Assembly: GCF_000181875.2 (NCBI RefSeq) | Contig: NC_012230.1 | Location: 1 to 36,518 of the forward strand | Direction: 5' to 3' | Source of the DNA: [Borrelia] finlandensis | Lineage (GTDB): Bacteria; Spirochaetota; Spirochaetia; Borreliales; Borreliaceae | Length of the DNA: 36,518 nucleotides | In this document: positions 9,700-19,115 of the stretch, piece by piece | How the letters are laid out: every line of letters begins with the position of its first letter | How positions within the stretch are numbered: the first letter of the stretch is position 1 | Notes under the pieces: model-generated | Seen by the model: the letters and a program-made list of their open reading frames with translations, nothing else | Database searches by the model: none | What the model was told of the DNA's origin: nothing | Position numbers and translations under genes: made by a program

Positions 9700-10270
9700 G
9701 TAAACTACTTTTTCTATAAGTCTCTAATTTGTTAATTTGCTCTTTGTACATACTCTCTTCTGCTGCACTCTTATATCTCTTTTTGGTCATATGGTAGCGT
9801 TTCTAGATAATCGCGTGTTCTTGTGCGTAATTGATTTCCAAAGGTCTTTAATACCAAATAGACAGTCTTTCGGAATACTTACCTTGGCTAATCTATTTAT
9901 CGACACAAATATTTACATTCTTGCTTTTAAAAATATTGTTAATAGCTTACATTAAGTTGCTAGTTAAAATACTGTATTTTTGGAATCTTGATCAAAATCA
10001 ACAACTATTTCCTTATTTTCTACTTTTTTCAAGCAATGTAATAAAACTGCTCTCAAATTATCTCTTTGTGCTTGGCCGAAAACTCCGCGTTTCATATGTC
10101 CCCCAATTAACTTTTTGACCTATTTTTTGAAGAGCTCGGCAGCCACTTTGCAATATTACATAACCAATATCGTCCATTCCTATATATATAATTTTGATTT
10201 TAATGTTGCTCGTCCAACAAACCAATAATCCAATGTACTTGTTGATTACTTTTTTAATAAAAAAATATGC
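9700..10270 (-). pseudogene. Decayed minus-strand coding remnants
   Basis: The reverse strand holds several short frames that look protein-like but are broken by stops and shifts. One reads MDDIGYVILQSGCRALQKIG (about 10185-10120). An overlapping frame reads MKRGVFGQAQRDNLRAVLL and ends ...DQDSKNTVF (to about 9980). A third ends EQINKLETYRKSSLL (about 9700-9770). Base composition is less AT-extreme than the flanks. I cannot name the parent genes; a prophage-like or other plasmid source is possible. Confidence 0.45.
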
Positions 10271-11677
10271 TTAAGTATATAGACAATTTGCTTATTGGGA
10301 ATTTTTGATTATCATTTAATTCATAATTTTTGTTAAAATATAATTTTTAAAGCATTATTTTTTAATATAATTATTTTCTTAATTGAGCTTAAATTTATTT
10401 TTTATAAAAGTTTTTATTAATTTTAGTTTAATCACAGTTTACAATTCCTATTCAGTTGATATAAAAATAGCATAACATTGTATAAATATATTTTTATGCA
10501 TGTTGGACAAATGCCTAAAAAACAAAATTAATTATGTATTATAATAAGTTGTTTTTGTAAAACACAAAACTTCAAAATTCAAAAACCACTATAATTTAAA
10601 ATATGCATTTGAGAACTCAAATGTAATCAAGTTTACTAAAGAAAATATAAAAAGCTCTAAAGAGCACACAAAAGCTGTACTATTGGTTAAATAAAAAATA
10701 CGCAATTAAAATATTTGAAGCAAACAAAGCTGATGAAGTGCATTCAATAGTATGACTCTAGAAAAAGAAAAATCACGTCAAAAAATTAAAAATAACTCGG
10801 ACCATTAAAAAGACATAAACACTTTATAATTTTTTAATTATATAATTATATTAAATAACACATCTTTAAAGAAGATATACCCCCCCCGATCTTTTTTCAA
10901 TCCTTGCTAATATTTTTCTTTGCTTTTAATAGTGTCTTTTCTTTAATATCTATTAATACATATTTGCTAACTAAATAAAAGATTCTTAACTTTCATAATC
11001 ATTATTAATAGATATTAAATATCATGTCCAATATTATATTAAGACATGTAACTAACATCTACATTTTTATATAAGCAACTCTACGGCCAAATAGTTAATA
11101 CAATATATCAATAATGTTGTCAAATTAAATTCCCAATCAATTAAAATTTAAATATTTATACCCATATCCTTTAAAATTTTTGATACCGCTATTTAATTTT
11201 TTTATAAACTTATATGAGCTTTTAAAAATTTAATTCCCTCTTATTGAATTTTCCAGATCTAAATTCAGATTATTATTAACAACTAAATTCCTCTAATGTT
11301 TTTATTCTTTAATTTAGTACATATGTAAAAAGTATCAAAAACTATTTTTACTGTCTCTTAAACAAAAAATTTTTGTAAAAGCTCAGGGCTTACATAAGTT
11401 CTCTGACCAAAGAACCTATATAAGCCCTGCTTGCCTCTCATAAAATGATCAAAAATAAATAGGTAGTTAATATGAAAATATTCTTCTACACTAGTTGTAG
11501 TATAGCTCAAATTAGAATTAAAATCAACTTGTCTTCAGGCTAAATTGCAATCTTCCCAATTATAAACATTGCAATAAATTATTAATTTTTATGATTTTTT
11601 TATAAAAGTATTTGCTTTTATTTAAATACTGTGCTATAAATGTATTTATAGAAATCAAAATAACTAGGAGTATTGAT
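10271..11677. other. Gene-free region upstream of replication genes (candidate origin)
   Basis: About 1.4 kb without an intact gene directly before the PF57 replication gene. It contains a C run near 10881-10887 and the hairpin at 11385-11428. In Borrelia plasmids the PF57/62 gene and adjacent non-coding DNA are enough for autonomous replication, so the origin is expected here or within PF57. I see no clear iterons. Confidence 0.4.
11385..11428. repeat. 18-bp imperfect hairpin upstream of PF57
   Basis: AGGGCTTACATAAGTTCT (11385-11402) pairs with 11411-11428 with two mismatches around an 8-nt loop (CTGACCAA). It is notably GC-richer than its surroundings and lies about 250 bp before the PF57 start. 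Candidate replication-control or Rep-binding element; it could also terminate transcription entering the cassette. Confidence 0.6.
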
Positions 11678-12760
11678 ATGCAAGATACATTTATCAACCG
11701 CAAAAGCACACCTTGCCAGAATAAATTACAACACAAATTAATAGTTTTTATCTCAACGCTAAAGTATATAAACAGTAAATATAAAAAATATACCCAAAGC
11801 AATATACTTTATTACTTTAATGAAAATTTAAAAAGAAATGGACAGTCAACTGTTAAACTAAAAACAATGCAAAATTATCTTTACAAATTAGAAAAAGTAC
11901 TAAAAGTTACAACTAACTACCATAAACATTTGGGAGTAAATTTTGGAACTGAAATTTATTACAAACTTAATTATCCAAAAAAAGAATGCTACCTTAAAAT
12001 CAATCAACACTTTAAAGAAAAAAAAGATATAAGATTCCAAGCAAGGGTTAACAACTACCTTAAAGACAAATTTAATAAAAAGGGGAATCTAAATTTAGAG
12101 GAGTGTAATAATAATAACAATAATAATAAAGGAGAAGAAGAAAATATAAAAAACAACAAAATAGAAAAATGTCAAATAAAAAAATATTTCAATAAATGCA
12201 ACTTTTTATCCAAAGAAGCTAAGTCCATTTTAAAATTAAACATTAGTAAGAATAAAACAATTGAAATAATAAAAATAGTAAAAAAAATTGAAACCAACTT
12301 AACAAAAAATAAAAACAAAGTTTGTTTTAAGAAAAAGCAAAAAATATTGAAAGAAATACTAAGCAAAACTAAAAAGCAATTAGAAAAAAAAGGACATGAA
12401 ACTAAGCAACTGAAACTCAAAATCGAAAACATATACAAAAATTATAAAACCAAACCCCACTTTATTATTGAAAATAAAAAATACAAAGACCTAGACGAAA
12501 TAAAGCTTAAACTAGAAAAATCAATTGAAATTAAAAAAGAAAGTATTGCAAAAAAATATATACATATAAAAGTAAATATTTTCAACATACTAATAGAACA
12601 ATTGAAAAAAGAATTTGAAATAAAAACTTTAAAGCCAATTATAAAAAATTATCTAAATAGCAAAAAAAACCCAGAATATGATAAAGTGTTTAATGTCTAT
12701 TATTATGAACTATTAGAAACTATAAAGAAAACGAAAAATAACCTGTACAAAGATTGTTAA
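11678..12760 (+). CDS. PF57/62 plasmid replication protein
   Basis: Basic, lysine-rich protein of 360 aa. An in-frame upstream extension exists, but the ATG at 11678 is chosen because it has an AGGAG site 8 nt upstream and begins MQDTFINRK. The N-terminal part (TLKYINSKYKKYTQSNILYY, YLYKLEKVLKVTTNYHKHLG) is characteristic of Borrelia PF57/62 proteins, which are required for autonomous replication. A low-complexity Asn run followed by Gly/Glu (about residues 146-158) separates this from a coiled-coil-rich C-terminal half. First gene of the PF57-PF50-PF32-PF49 cassette; PF50 starts 26 nt after its stop. Confidence 0.88.
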   Translation: MQDTFINRKSTPCQNKLQHKLIVFISTLKYINSKYKKYTQSNILYYFNENLKRNGQSTVKLKTMQNYLYKLEKVLKVTTNYHKHLGVNFGTEIYYKLNYPKKECYLKINQHFKEKKDIRFQARVNNYLKDKFNKKGNLNLEECNNNNNNNKGEEENIKNNKIEKCQIKKYFNKCNFLSKEAKSILKLNISKNKTIEIIKIVKKIETNLTKNKNKVCFKKKQKILKEILSKTKKQLEKKGHETKQLKLKIENIYKNYKTKPHFIIENKKYKDLDEIKLKLEKSIEIKKESIAKKYIHIKVNIFNILIEQLKKEFEIKTLKPIIKNYLNSKKNPEYDKVFNVYYYELLETIKKTKNNLYKDC

Positions 12761-12786
12761 ACAAAGATGTTATATAAGGATAATAT

Positions 12787-13341
12787 ATGAAAAACATCAT
12801 AAAATCTATAAAAATAGAGAAGCCCAGAATTAAATGTAAAAATAAAGATCGTTTCATAAAGATTGAAAAAGAAAATGATAAAACAATGTATCATACAAAA
12901 ATAATGATGGATATTTATAAATTAGGAATTGATAATAAAAGAAATGAATGTCGTATATCATTAAGAACACTATTTAATCAAATGAAAGTCGAAGAGGTTC
13001 GTTTATATTCTATAAAAGAAGGGGACAAATTTTTAGGTATTTACTATGGATATAGAAAACCTATAAAAAACATTTTCGTAAAATATGAAATAAACGGAAC
13101 CATAAAGTCATATGGATTATCAAAAGCACATTACATAGAATTTAGATTTAAAAAAGGAAGCGTTTTTTGTTACTTTAAGGGATTGTTTCGTTTATTAAAA
13201 AAAGAAAAAGGAAATACACCATATAATATGGCTTGTATTGATATGTTTACAAAACTAGAGAAACACGTATATGAATTTTACGGTAAAAAATATCCAGAAA
13301 AAGGAATAATTATAAGATGGATAGAAAAAAATCAAAAATAA
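12787..13341 (+). CDS. PF50 plasmid maintenance protein
   Basis: 184-aa basic protein in the position always held by PF50 in Borrelia maintenance cassettes. Visible family features are TMYHTKIMMDIYKLGI near residue 37, a central EGDKFLGIYYGYRKPI segment and a C-terminal LEKHVYEFYGKKYPEKG. AAGGATA precedes the ATG. The gene overlaps the start of PF32 by 25 nt, indicating translational coupling. The biochemical role is not established; it contributes to replication/maintenance and incompatibility. Confidence 0.87.
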   Translation: MKNIIKSIKIEKPRIKCKNKDRFIKIEKENDKTMYHTKIMMDIYKLGIDNKRNECRISLRTLFNQMKVEEVRLYSIKEGDKFLGIYYGYRKPIKNIFVKYEINGTIKSYGLSKAHYIEFRFKKGSVFCYFKGLFRLLKKEKGNTPYNMACIDMFTKLEKHVYEFYGKKYPEKGIIIRWIEKNQK

Positions 13342-14069
13342 TAACAATTGCAAGCCTTAAAGGAGGTGTTGGTAAAAGCACAACTTCAATAATACTTGCA
13401 AATCTATTATCGCAAAAGTACAAAGTACTTTTGATCGATACAGATGATCAAGCTGCTACTACAAGTTATTATTATAATGAATTAGAAACAAAAAATTTCG
13501 ATGTATCTAAAACGAACATAGGAAATGTTATAAAAGACGGTACAGATATTAATAAAAGCATTATTAATGTTGAAAATAATATAGCTTTGATACCTAGTTA
13601 TATAACAGTTGATGAATTAAATGGAGAGTATTATTATGATAACCGGCATCTTCCAATTGAATTTTCATTAAAGACGAAATTAAATTCCATAGCAGACAAC
13701 TACGATTATATTATAATTGATACTAACCCCAAAAGGAATTTCACATTAAAGCTTTCTTTAATTGGCAGTAATTATGTAATATCTCCAATGACGGCAGAAA
13801 AATGGGCAGTTGAAGGATTTGAAACATTAAGAAGGTATATAAAAGAAGTTGCTGGAATACCAATATTTATTGTTATTACAAGGTTTAAAAAAAATGTTAC
13901 TCACAAGCAATTAATGGAAATAGTAAGCATGAAAAGCGGGTTTTTGGGATACATAAGCGAAAGAGAAGATTTAAATAAAAGAATAGGGTGTAATGAAAAA
14001 TTTGATTTTTCAAAAGATTACATTATTGAATATAAAAAAATATTGGATGTTTTTTTGGGAAAATTGTAA
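13317..14069 (+). CDS. parA: PF32 ParA-family partition ATPase
   Basis: 250 aa with deviant Walker A KGGVGKST (residues 15-22), Walker A' LLIDTDDQ (38-45) with Asp41, and Walker B YIIIDTNP with Asp135. It belongs to the ParA/MinD class, which drives plasmid segregation by ATP-dependent dynamics with a CBP (probably PF49) and a centromere site. PF32 sequence type defines compatibility groups in Borrelia, so this protein is the best marker for plasmid identity. It starts inside the PF50 coding end and is followed 14 nt after its stop by a GC-rich palindrome. Confidence 0.95.
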   Translation: MDRKKSKIITIASLKGGVGKSTTSIILANLLSQKYKVLLIDTDDQAATTSYYYNELETKNFDVSKTNIGNVIKDGTDINKSIINVENNIALIPSYITVDELNGEYYYDNRHLPIEFSLKTKLNSIADNYDYIIIDTNPKRNFTLKLSLIGSNYVISPMTAEKWAVEGFETLRRYIKEVAGIPIFIVITRFKKNVTHKQLMEIVSMKSGFLGYISEREDLNKRIGCNEKFDFSKDYIIEYKKILDVFLGKL

Positions 14070-14083
14070 AAATTGACAAACTT

Positions 14084-14109
14084 AATAAGTCCGGCATGCC
14101 GGACTTATT
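14084..14109. repeat. 26-nt GC-rich perfect palindrome between parA and PF49
   Basis: AATAAGTCCGGCA is followed directly by its exact complement. It lies between the parA stop (14069) and the PF49 ATG (14128). The centre contains CCGGCATGCCGG, striking in such an AT-rich replicon. No T tract follows, so a terminator is less likely than a protein-binding site: operator for PF49 or a centromere (parS-like). Confidence 0.85.
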
Positions 14110-14127
14110 GGAAATAAGGGCAAAAAT

Positions 14128-14700
14128 ATGAATAAAAAAAACATTAATTTAAAAATTAATAAAAGAATTTCAGAAAATAATTTAAATTATATTCTTGATC
14201 AAAGCAATGAGAATCAAAGAAAAGAAGAATTTGAGCGATTAATTACACAATTAAAAAATAATATTAAATCGGAAATATATAATATTATTGATACCATGAA
14301 GATCCTTAAGAAAATAAATGATAAGAAGCTCTATTTAGAAGGAGGATATAAATCTTTTAAAGATTTTTTATCAGATTTTAAATTAGCAAAGACACAGTCT
14401 TATGAATATATAAAATTAGCCGCTGCAATTGAGGCGGGAATATTAGAAGAAAATTTTATTACCAATAATGGAATAAGGGCCTCTATAAGATTTATTAAAA
14501 ATAAAACAAATGGCACAATAAAAAAATCAAAACAAAATCCAATAAAACCATTAAGATTTAAACTCAAAAACCAGGAAAGTTATGACTTTTATAAAAGCAA
14601 TTCTAGGTTTGTAAGTTTTATGATGGATGAGATTTTTAAAAATAAAAAAGATTTTCTTAATAAACTTTTAAAAAAATATAAGGAATCAGAAGAACAATAA
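14128..14700 (+). CDS. PF49 plasmid partition protein (ParB-like role)
   Basis: 190 aa, basic. Family features visible are NIIDTMKILKKINDKKLYLEGGYKSFKDFL (given here as two parts, residues about 53-70 and 70-83), AKTQSYEYIKLA (about 88-99), typical of the PF49 DNA-binding region, and a C-terminal FYKSNSRFVSFMMDEIF. Start supported by AAGGG upstream. PF49 proteins are thought to bind DNA and partner PF32 in partition. Two further PF49 relatives are broken: about 25088-25556 and 32066-32551. Confidence 0.88.
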   Translation: MNKKNINLKINKRISENNLNYILDQSNENQRKEEFERLITQLKNNIKSEIYNIIDTMKILKKINDKKLYLEGGYKSFKDFLSDFKLAKTQSYEYIKLAAAIEAGILEENFITNNGIRASIRFIKNKTNGTIKKSKQNPIKPLRFKLKNQESYDFYKSNSRFVSFMMDEIFKNKKDFLNKLLKKYKESEEQ

Positions 14701-15881
14701 GAAAATTTTATAAGCAAGTTAATCTTTAATATTATTGAAATATAAAATATAAAGTTAGAAATTGTAAATAACTGATTTAATAAATAAGGAAATATATACA
14801 AAAAAGCAACTAAAAATTTAAAAGATCATTTACCAAACAGAGAAATTTTATTTGGTTAAAGCATTTGAAAAAATTAAATATTATCAAAGAAAAAGGTAAA
14901 TTGATCTCAATTGACAATAAATTGTCAGTAATAAGCAACGGAGGATGCTTTTAATTTTGATTATAATAAATTTTGCAAAGAAGCACGCTTAATAAGCACG
15001 GTGTAATAAGTTGGGCAATATCTTGATTAGCGACAATGTGTTTTGATAATCAATGGTGAGACGAGCACTTAAAAATATTTTAGAAGGAATAGGCCATTTA
15101 AAGGAAATTTATATATATATTTAAGAGCAAGGATTTGAATAATTTATGATTTAGAGCTGTAGAATTTATTAAAATACAAAAGCAACTATTGAAAAAATGG
15201 GCAAATTAGAAACTTTAGCAGGGGCAGTGATTTATAAGGACGGAGGTGTTAATGACGATATTATATAGGCCTAAAGGCCAGCAAGGATTACTATTAATTA
15301 TATAAACACTGTTGTTTAAGATTTTTTAAAAAAAGAAGTTATTTTTAAATAGCAAATATTTTATAGAATTTATATTCAAGCATAAATTTAGGAATTAAAA
15401 TCAATGAGTTTACTATGAATCTTAAATTTGTTTTATTAAATTCAAAACCGCCACACCCCTATTTTTTAGCTATATAATTGGGGTTCTACGTTGTCCTCCG
15501 TTATTTTTAAGTAAAAGATATATATTTAAAGGCAGTCAGGCCTCTTTTAGGCATATTTTTTAATTAATAAATTTTGTATTTAAAGTTCTATTCCACTTAT
15601 AAATATTGTCTATATCAATGATTTTTCAAGCATTGGTCCATTTTATATTCCAAATATTTTGTCTTGTCGTTAATTTATTGACATGGGAATTATAAAAAGG
15701 TCATCATCTTTTAAATTAAAAAGTAGAATAATATTAATAAATAAAAACCATCAAGCCCCCTTTTTTTTACTAATAACATAATTGCATTGATTATGGTTGT
15801 TGTTGATATTATTTTTGACTTTGTCAATGAATATGGAAAAAATAATTTTTTAAATAAAGAAATTGGTATTAGTAATTGCAA
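14701..15881. pseudogene. Non-coding region with decayed coding debris
   Basis: No intact gene. A GC-richer stretch at about 14925-15270 reads protein-like pieces in several plus-strand frames (for example NFDYNKFCKEARLI and NKHGVISWAIS), with many stops. This fits an old pseudogene that I cannot name. The remainder (15300-15880) is AT-rich with no clear signal. Strand of the parent gene is probably plus. Confidence 0.4.
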
Positions 15882-15934
15882 TTTATTATATTTTATTTAT
15901 ATTTTAAAAAAAAATATAAATAAAATATAATAAA
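15882..15934 (+). promoter_or_regulatory. 24-bp perfect hairpin abutting the MFS start codon
   Basis: Arms 15882-15905 and 15911-15934 are exact complements of pure A/T sequence around a 5-A loop. The right arm ends 5 nt before the ATG at 15940 and covers the place of the ribosome-binding site. No Shine-Dalgarno sequence is visible. If transcribed it would fold over the start region; as DNA it could be an operator. Confidence 0.8.
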
Positions 15935-15939
15935 GATTT

Positions 15940-17118
15940 ATGATAGAAAGCAAACATCAAAGATATTATTTTTATTCATTATTTTTGTCAGAACTTACAA
16001 GGACTTTGCCACATGCTGTATTAACTATTATTTTAATAAATAAAGGGTTATCACTAAAAGATATTGCTATGGTACAAATTTGTTATATGGTAGCAATTAT
16101 TATTTTTGAATTTCCATCAGGTGTAATATCAGATATTTTTGATAGAAAAATTGTTTACTTGGTGTCAATTTTTCTATTAATGATTTCTTATTTTATTGTT
16201 TTTAAAACCTCTTCATTCGTGTTTATTTGTGTTTCATGGTTTATATATGGGATGTTAGCTGCTATTAGCACCGGCACGATTGACATTAGCTTTACTAAAA
16301 CATATCAAAATAACTCAAAAAAGCTAAAAGCTTTTATATCATTTGTAAAAATAATCCTAAGTATTGGTGCTATTTTAGGCGGATACATTGGAAGTGTATT
16401 ATATTTGTACATTGATATAAAAATTTATCTAATTTTATTATTAATATATTTGGTAGCGTCTTTAATTACAATTTTTTTTATACCAAATGATAAAAATCCA
16501 CATTATAATCATGGTAAAGAAGATTTAGGTTTATATCTTATAAAGTTTAAAAAAATTGTAATAACATTATTGAAATCTAAAGAACTTTTAGAATTATTTA
16601 TTTTGATTGGCTCTATTCAATTTTTTTATCAACCTTTTTATTTGTGCTGGCAAGCAATTTTTATTGACAAAACCATATCCGTTAGTATATTTGGAATTAT
16701 TTATGTGCTATTTCGTTTATCAGATATTGCAGGAGCATGGGCATTTAGAAAAATTAAACATTCAAAATATGATATTTATATTATTTTAACCACAATATCT
16801 TTATTGTCAGTTTTAATAAAAATAGTTTCACATATTTACATATTTATTGCTGTAATCACATTTTTAGTAATTTTAATTGCCATTTATTCTAATAATTTAG
16901 AATATTTTTTAAGAAAAAATATAGATTCAAAGGTTTTGGGGACTATAACTTCTATTAATAGCATAATATCCCGTATATTTTCATTTTTAACATTAGCTAT
17001 ATGTTCGGTTTTAACTAATTTTATAAGTGCTATAAATACATTTGTTTTATTAATATTGATTTTTTGTACATTATCTATTATTGTGGTGTATAAATTTAGA
17101 AATAATAGAAAAAGATAG
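15940..17118 (+). CDS. MFS-family membrane transporter
   Basis: 392 aa, strongly hydrophobic, about 11-12 membrane helices. The signature loop between helices 2 and 3 is present: GVISDIFDRK (residues 61-70), matching MFS motif A GxxxDxxxRK. Helix 1 contains the acidic/arginine pair SELTRTLPHA. A basic central loop (about residues 187-208) separates the two halves. I recall BBI26 of lp28-4 as the corresponding gene, annotated as a multidrug-efflux transporter; substrate and direction are unknown. It is monocistronic, preceded by the perfect hairpin at 15882-15934, with a candidate terminator 120 bp downstream. Confidence 0.9.
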   Translation: MIESKHQRYYFYSLFLSELTRTLPHAVLTIILINKGLSLKDIAMVQICYMVAIIIFEFPSGVISDIFDRKIVYLVSIFLLMISYFIVFKTSSFVFICVSWFIYGMLAAISTGTIDISFTKTYQNNSKKLKAFISFVKIILSIGAILGGYIGSVLYLYIDIKIYLILLLIYLVASLITIFFIPNDKNPHYNHGKEDLGLYLIKFKKIVITLLKSKELLELFILIGSIQFFYQPFYLCWQAIFIDKTISVSIFGIIYVLFRLSDIAGAWAFRKIKHSKYDIYIILTTISLLSVLIKIVSHIYIFIAVITFLVILIAIYSNNLEYFLRKNIDSKVLGTITSINSIISRIFSFLTLAICSVLTNFISAINTFVLLILIFCTLSIIVVYKFRNNRKR

Positions 17119-17239
17119 AAAATAGAATACTATTAACATTTTTTTAAATAAAAGATATTAGAAGGCTTTATAACTTATCTATTTTGGATTAAATCTTTTT
17201 TAAAGATCGAATTATAGTTTGCTTAATATTAAACAACAT

Positions 17240-17275
17240 ATCTTTTATCATTCATAGAGATAAATGATAAAAGAT
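17240..17275 (+). terminator. Candidate terminator downstream of MFS gene
   Basis: ATCTTTTATCATT (17240-17252) pairs perfectly with 17263-17275 across a 10-nt loop and is followed by TCTTTATTTA. The stem is AT-rich and weak, and it lies 122 nt after the stop codon, so the assignment is tentative. Confidence 0.4.
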
Positions 17276-17679
17276 TCTTTATTTAAAGAGGGCAAAAGAA
17301 TATATAGCGTGTCTAAAAAGTATAAAATTAAAAGATAAAATTAAAATCAATTTAAATAGTAAAAATCAAATGTTCACACATTTTTAGACCATTAAATCTA
17401 TAATACACTTAAAACCAAAGTTTAATAAAAAATAACAAATGATTTTCCATCTAAATTCCACAGGAATTATAAGTGTAGATGAGTTTGTTAAATAGATTTA
17501 TTTTGATTCTGAATATGCTTTTTATGATATCTGTAAAAACTTTTTCAGCAGAAAGAATACAAGAATTTCTAAGCCAAAAGTAATATTAATGGTGATGCCT
17601 ACTCAAATAGATAAAATATTTTTCCACAAAAGCTTAAATATACATTTTTAAATTGTTAATAAATTTTAAAAGCGAAACA

Positions 17680-18489
17680 TTAAAGTTTATATTTTGACAC
17701 TATAAACTCTTCTAGATTTTCTACTTTTGTAGCTTGTTCTTCAGATTCATTGTAAAGGTCATTTAAATAAGATTTAAGCTTATTAATATCTGTTTTTAGA
17801 TTTTTATAATCTCTTACAAGTTGCATTGCCCCGCTTGCGACTCTTTCTTTTGCAGACAATATTTCTTCAAATGAATTTTTAAGTTTTTCTAAATCTGACA
17901 GATCTAGTTTGTCCAGATTGTCTTTTTTGGGATATAAGCTATCAGTTGTTGTATCAAGAGCTCCCCCGATAGAGCTAAAGAAATTAAACATATCTACTAC
18001 TGGCACTAGTTTATTTTCATTTATAACAATATTTGAGAATTCCTTTAATTCATGAAGACTCAGAGTGCTTAAAATAGTATAAGTATGTCTTCTAAATCTT
18101 ATAGATCTTTCGGTATTGGCAGATACATCTTCAGTCCCCGGCCCCCAATTCAATCCTTTGAAAGCCTGTACCCCATATTGATCTTCGGGTTCTTCTTTCA
18201 TTTTTTTTTTATACTTTTCTTTATGCTCATTAGCTGTTTCTATTTGCTTTTTTAAATCATTAGATAGTGTATTTTTTAGTTGTTGTTTTTTCTTAAGTTC
18301 TTCTTCTTCTTGTTTTTTCTTAAGCTCTTCTTCTGTTTTAGGCTTTAATTCTTTTTGCTTAGAGTCTTCAGTTTTGGGCTTTGATTTTTCGGTAGGCGGG
18401 TATTTAATGCCTTTTTGATCAGTATTAAAATCTGTACTGCAAGCTAAAAATAGAAAAACAAATATAGTTGCAATTATATGGTATTTCAT
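17680..18489 (-). CDS. P35-type surface lipoprotein (PFam54-like), 269 aa
   Basis: Signal peptide ending LFLAC, Cys17. Charged tether with repeated EELKKKQ units (residues about 52-75). Helical domain with NTERSIRFRRHTYTIL, a KKDNLDKLDLSDLEKLKNSF segment and KTDINKLKSY. Ends EEFIVSKYKL, the same C-terminus as the gene at 8598 apart from one or two residues, so the two are recent inverted duplicates. ATG preceded by AAGGAG, and the leader carries a TATAAT -10 box. Expected to be surface-exposed; ligand unknown. Confidence 0.9.
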   Translation of the reverse strand: MKYHIIATIFVFLFLACSTDFNTDQKGIKYPPTEKSKPKTEDSKQKELKPKTEEELKKKQEEEELKKKQQLKNTLSNDLKKQIETANEHKEKYKKKMKEEPEDQYGVQAFKGLNWGPGTEDVSANTERSIRFRRHTYTILSTLSLHELKEFSNIVINENKLVPVVDMFNFFSSIGGALDTTTDSLYPKKDNLDKLDLSDLEKLKNSFEEILSAKERVASGAMQLVRDYKNLKTDINKLKSYLNDLYNESEEQATKVENLEEFIVSKYKL

Positions 18490-19115
18490 AAATACTCTCC
18501 TTTATATCATTCCATATTTATTTATACTTATTATAATTAAATATTTAATTTGATTCAATATTCAATATTTAATTAATAAAATTAAATATTTTACTACAAC
18601 TTAAACTTTTTTAAAATTTATTTTATATATCCTTGATTAATTTTTGTAAATTAATATCCTAATATAGTGGTACTGGTTCAACAATTTGGACATGCTTGCT
18701 TATTTTAATAAAACAAGCTCACTGTTCTTTGGATTCTTAAGATATTTTTCATTTTTTCTAAAAGCTCCTCTAGTTTATTTAAATTTTCGATTTTAATTTT
18801 GACAGTTTTCAGAATACTTTCGGGCCGATCAACATCATTTATTTAAATTTTATCTCTTAATGTCGATTTAACCTGTCTGAAATTAATAGTAAAGTTTTCT
18901 ATTATAAGTAAATCTCTTATTATGTTTATTTTAATATTAAAATAATTGTTTTTGCAATTTTTACTTCTTAAAGGTTAATTGGTTGTTATTTGTCAATTAA
19001 TTTCCATTTATTTTTTTGTTCGTGTAATTAAATTTCTGAGCGTTTAATTAAAGCAATATTAATGGTAAATAATAAACTTTTATATTTAAAGGTTTAATTT
19101 ACTTAAACCCGCATA
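18490..19115. other. Intergenic region between block B genes
   Basis: Contains the P35 promoter (minus sense) with AT-rich partial palindromes around 18535-18590, then a minus-sense coding remnant (18690-18870) containing the pieces LKTVKIKIENLNKLEELLEK and MKNILRIQRT. The same remnant is found near 2300-2510, which shows common descent of the two regions. Parent gene not recognised. Confidence 0.5.

Noticed and set aside
9737-10118. Two overlapping plus-strand ORFs (72 and 65 codons)
   Set aside because: They are opposite to more protein-like but broken minus-strand frames and have no ribosome sites.
11612-11677. Upstream extension of the PF57 gene from a TTG
   Set aside because: No ribosome site before the TTG, while the ATG at 11678 has AGGAG at the right distance and fits the family's N-terminus.
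12172-12438. Minus-strand ORF inside PF57
   Set aside because: Antisense shadow of the lysine-rich PF57 coding sequence.
9413-17680. Composite transposon flanked by inverted repeats
   Set aside because: The inverted flanks are lipoprotein gene blocks without any transposase, and the core is the plasmid's own replication cassette.
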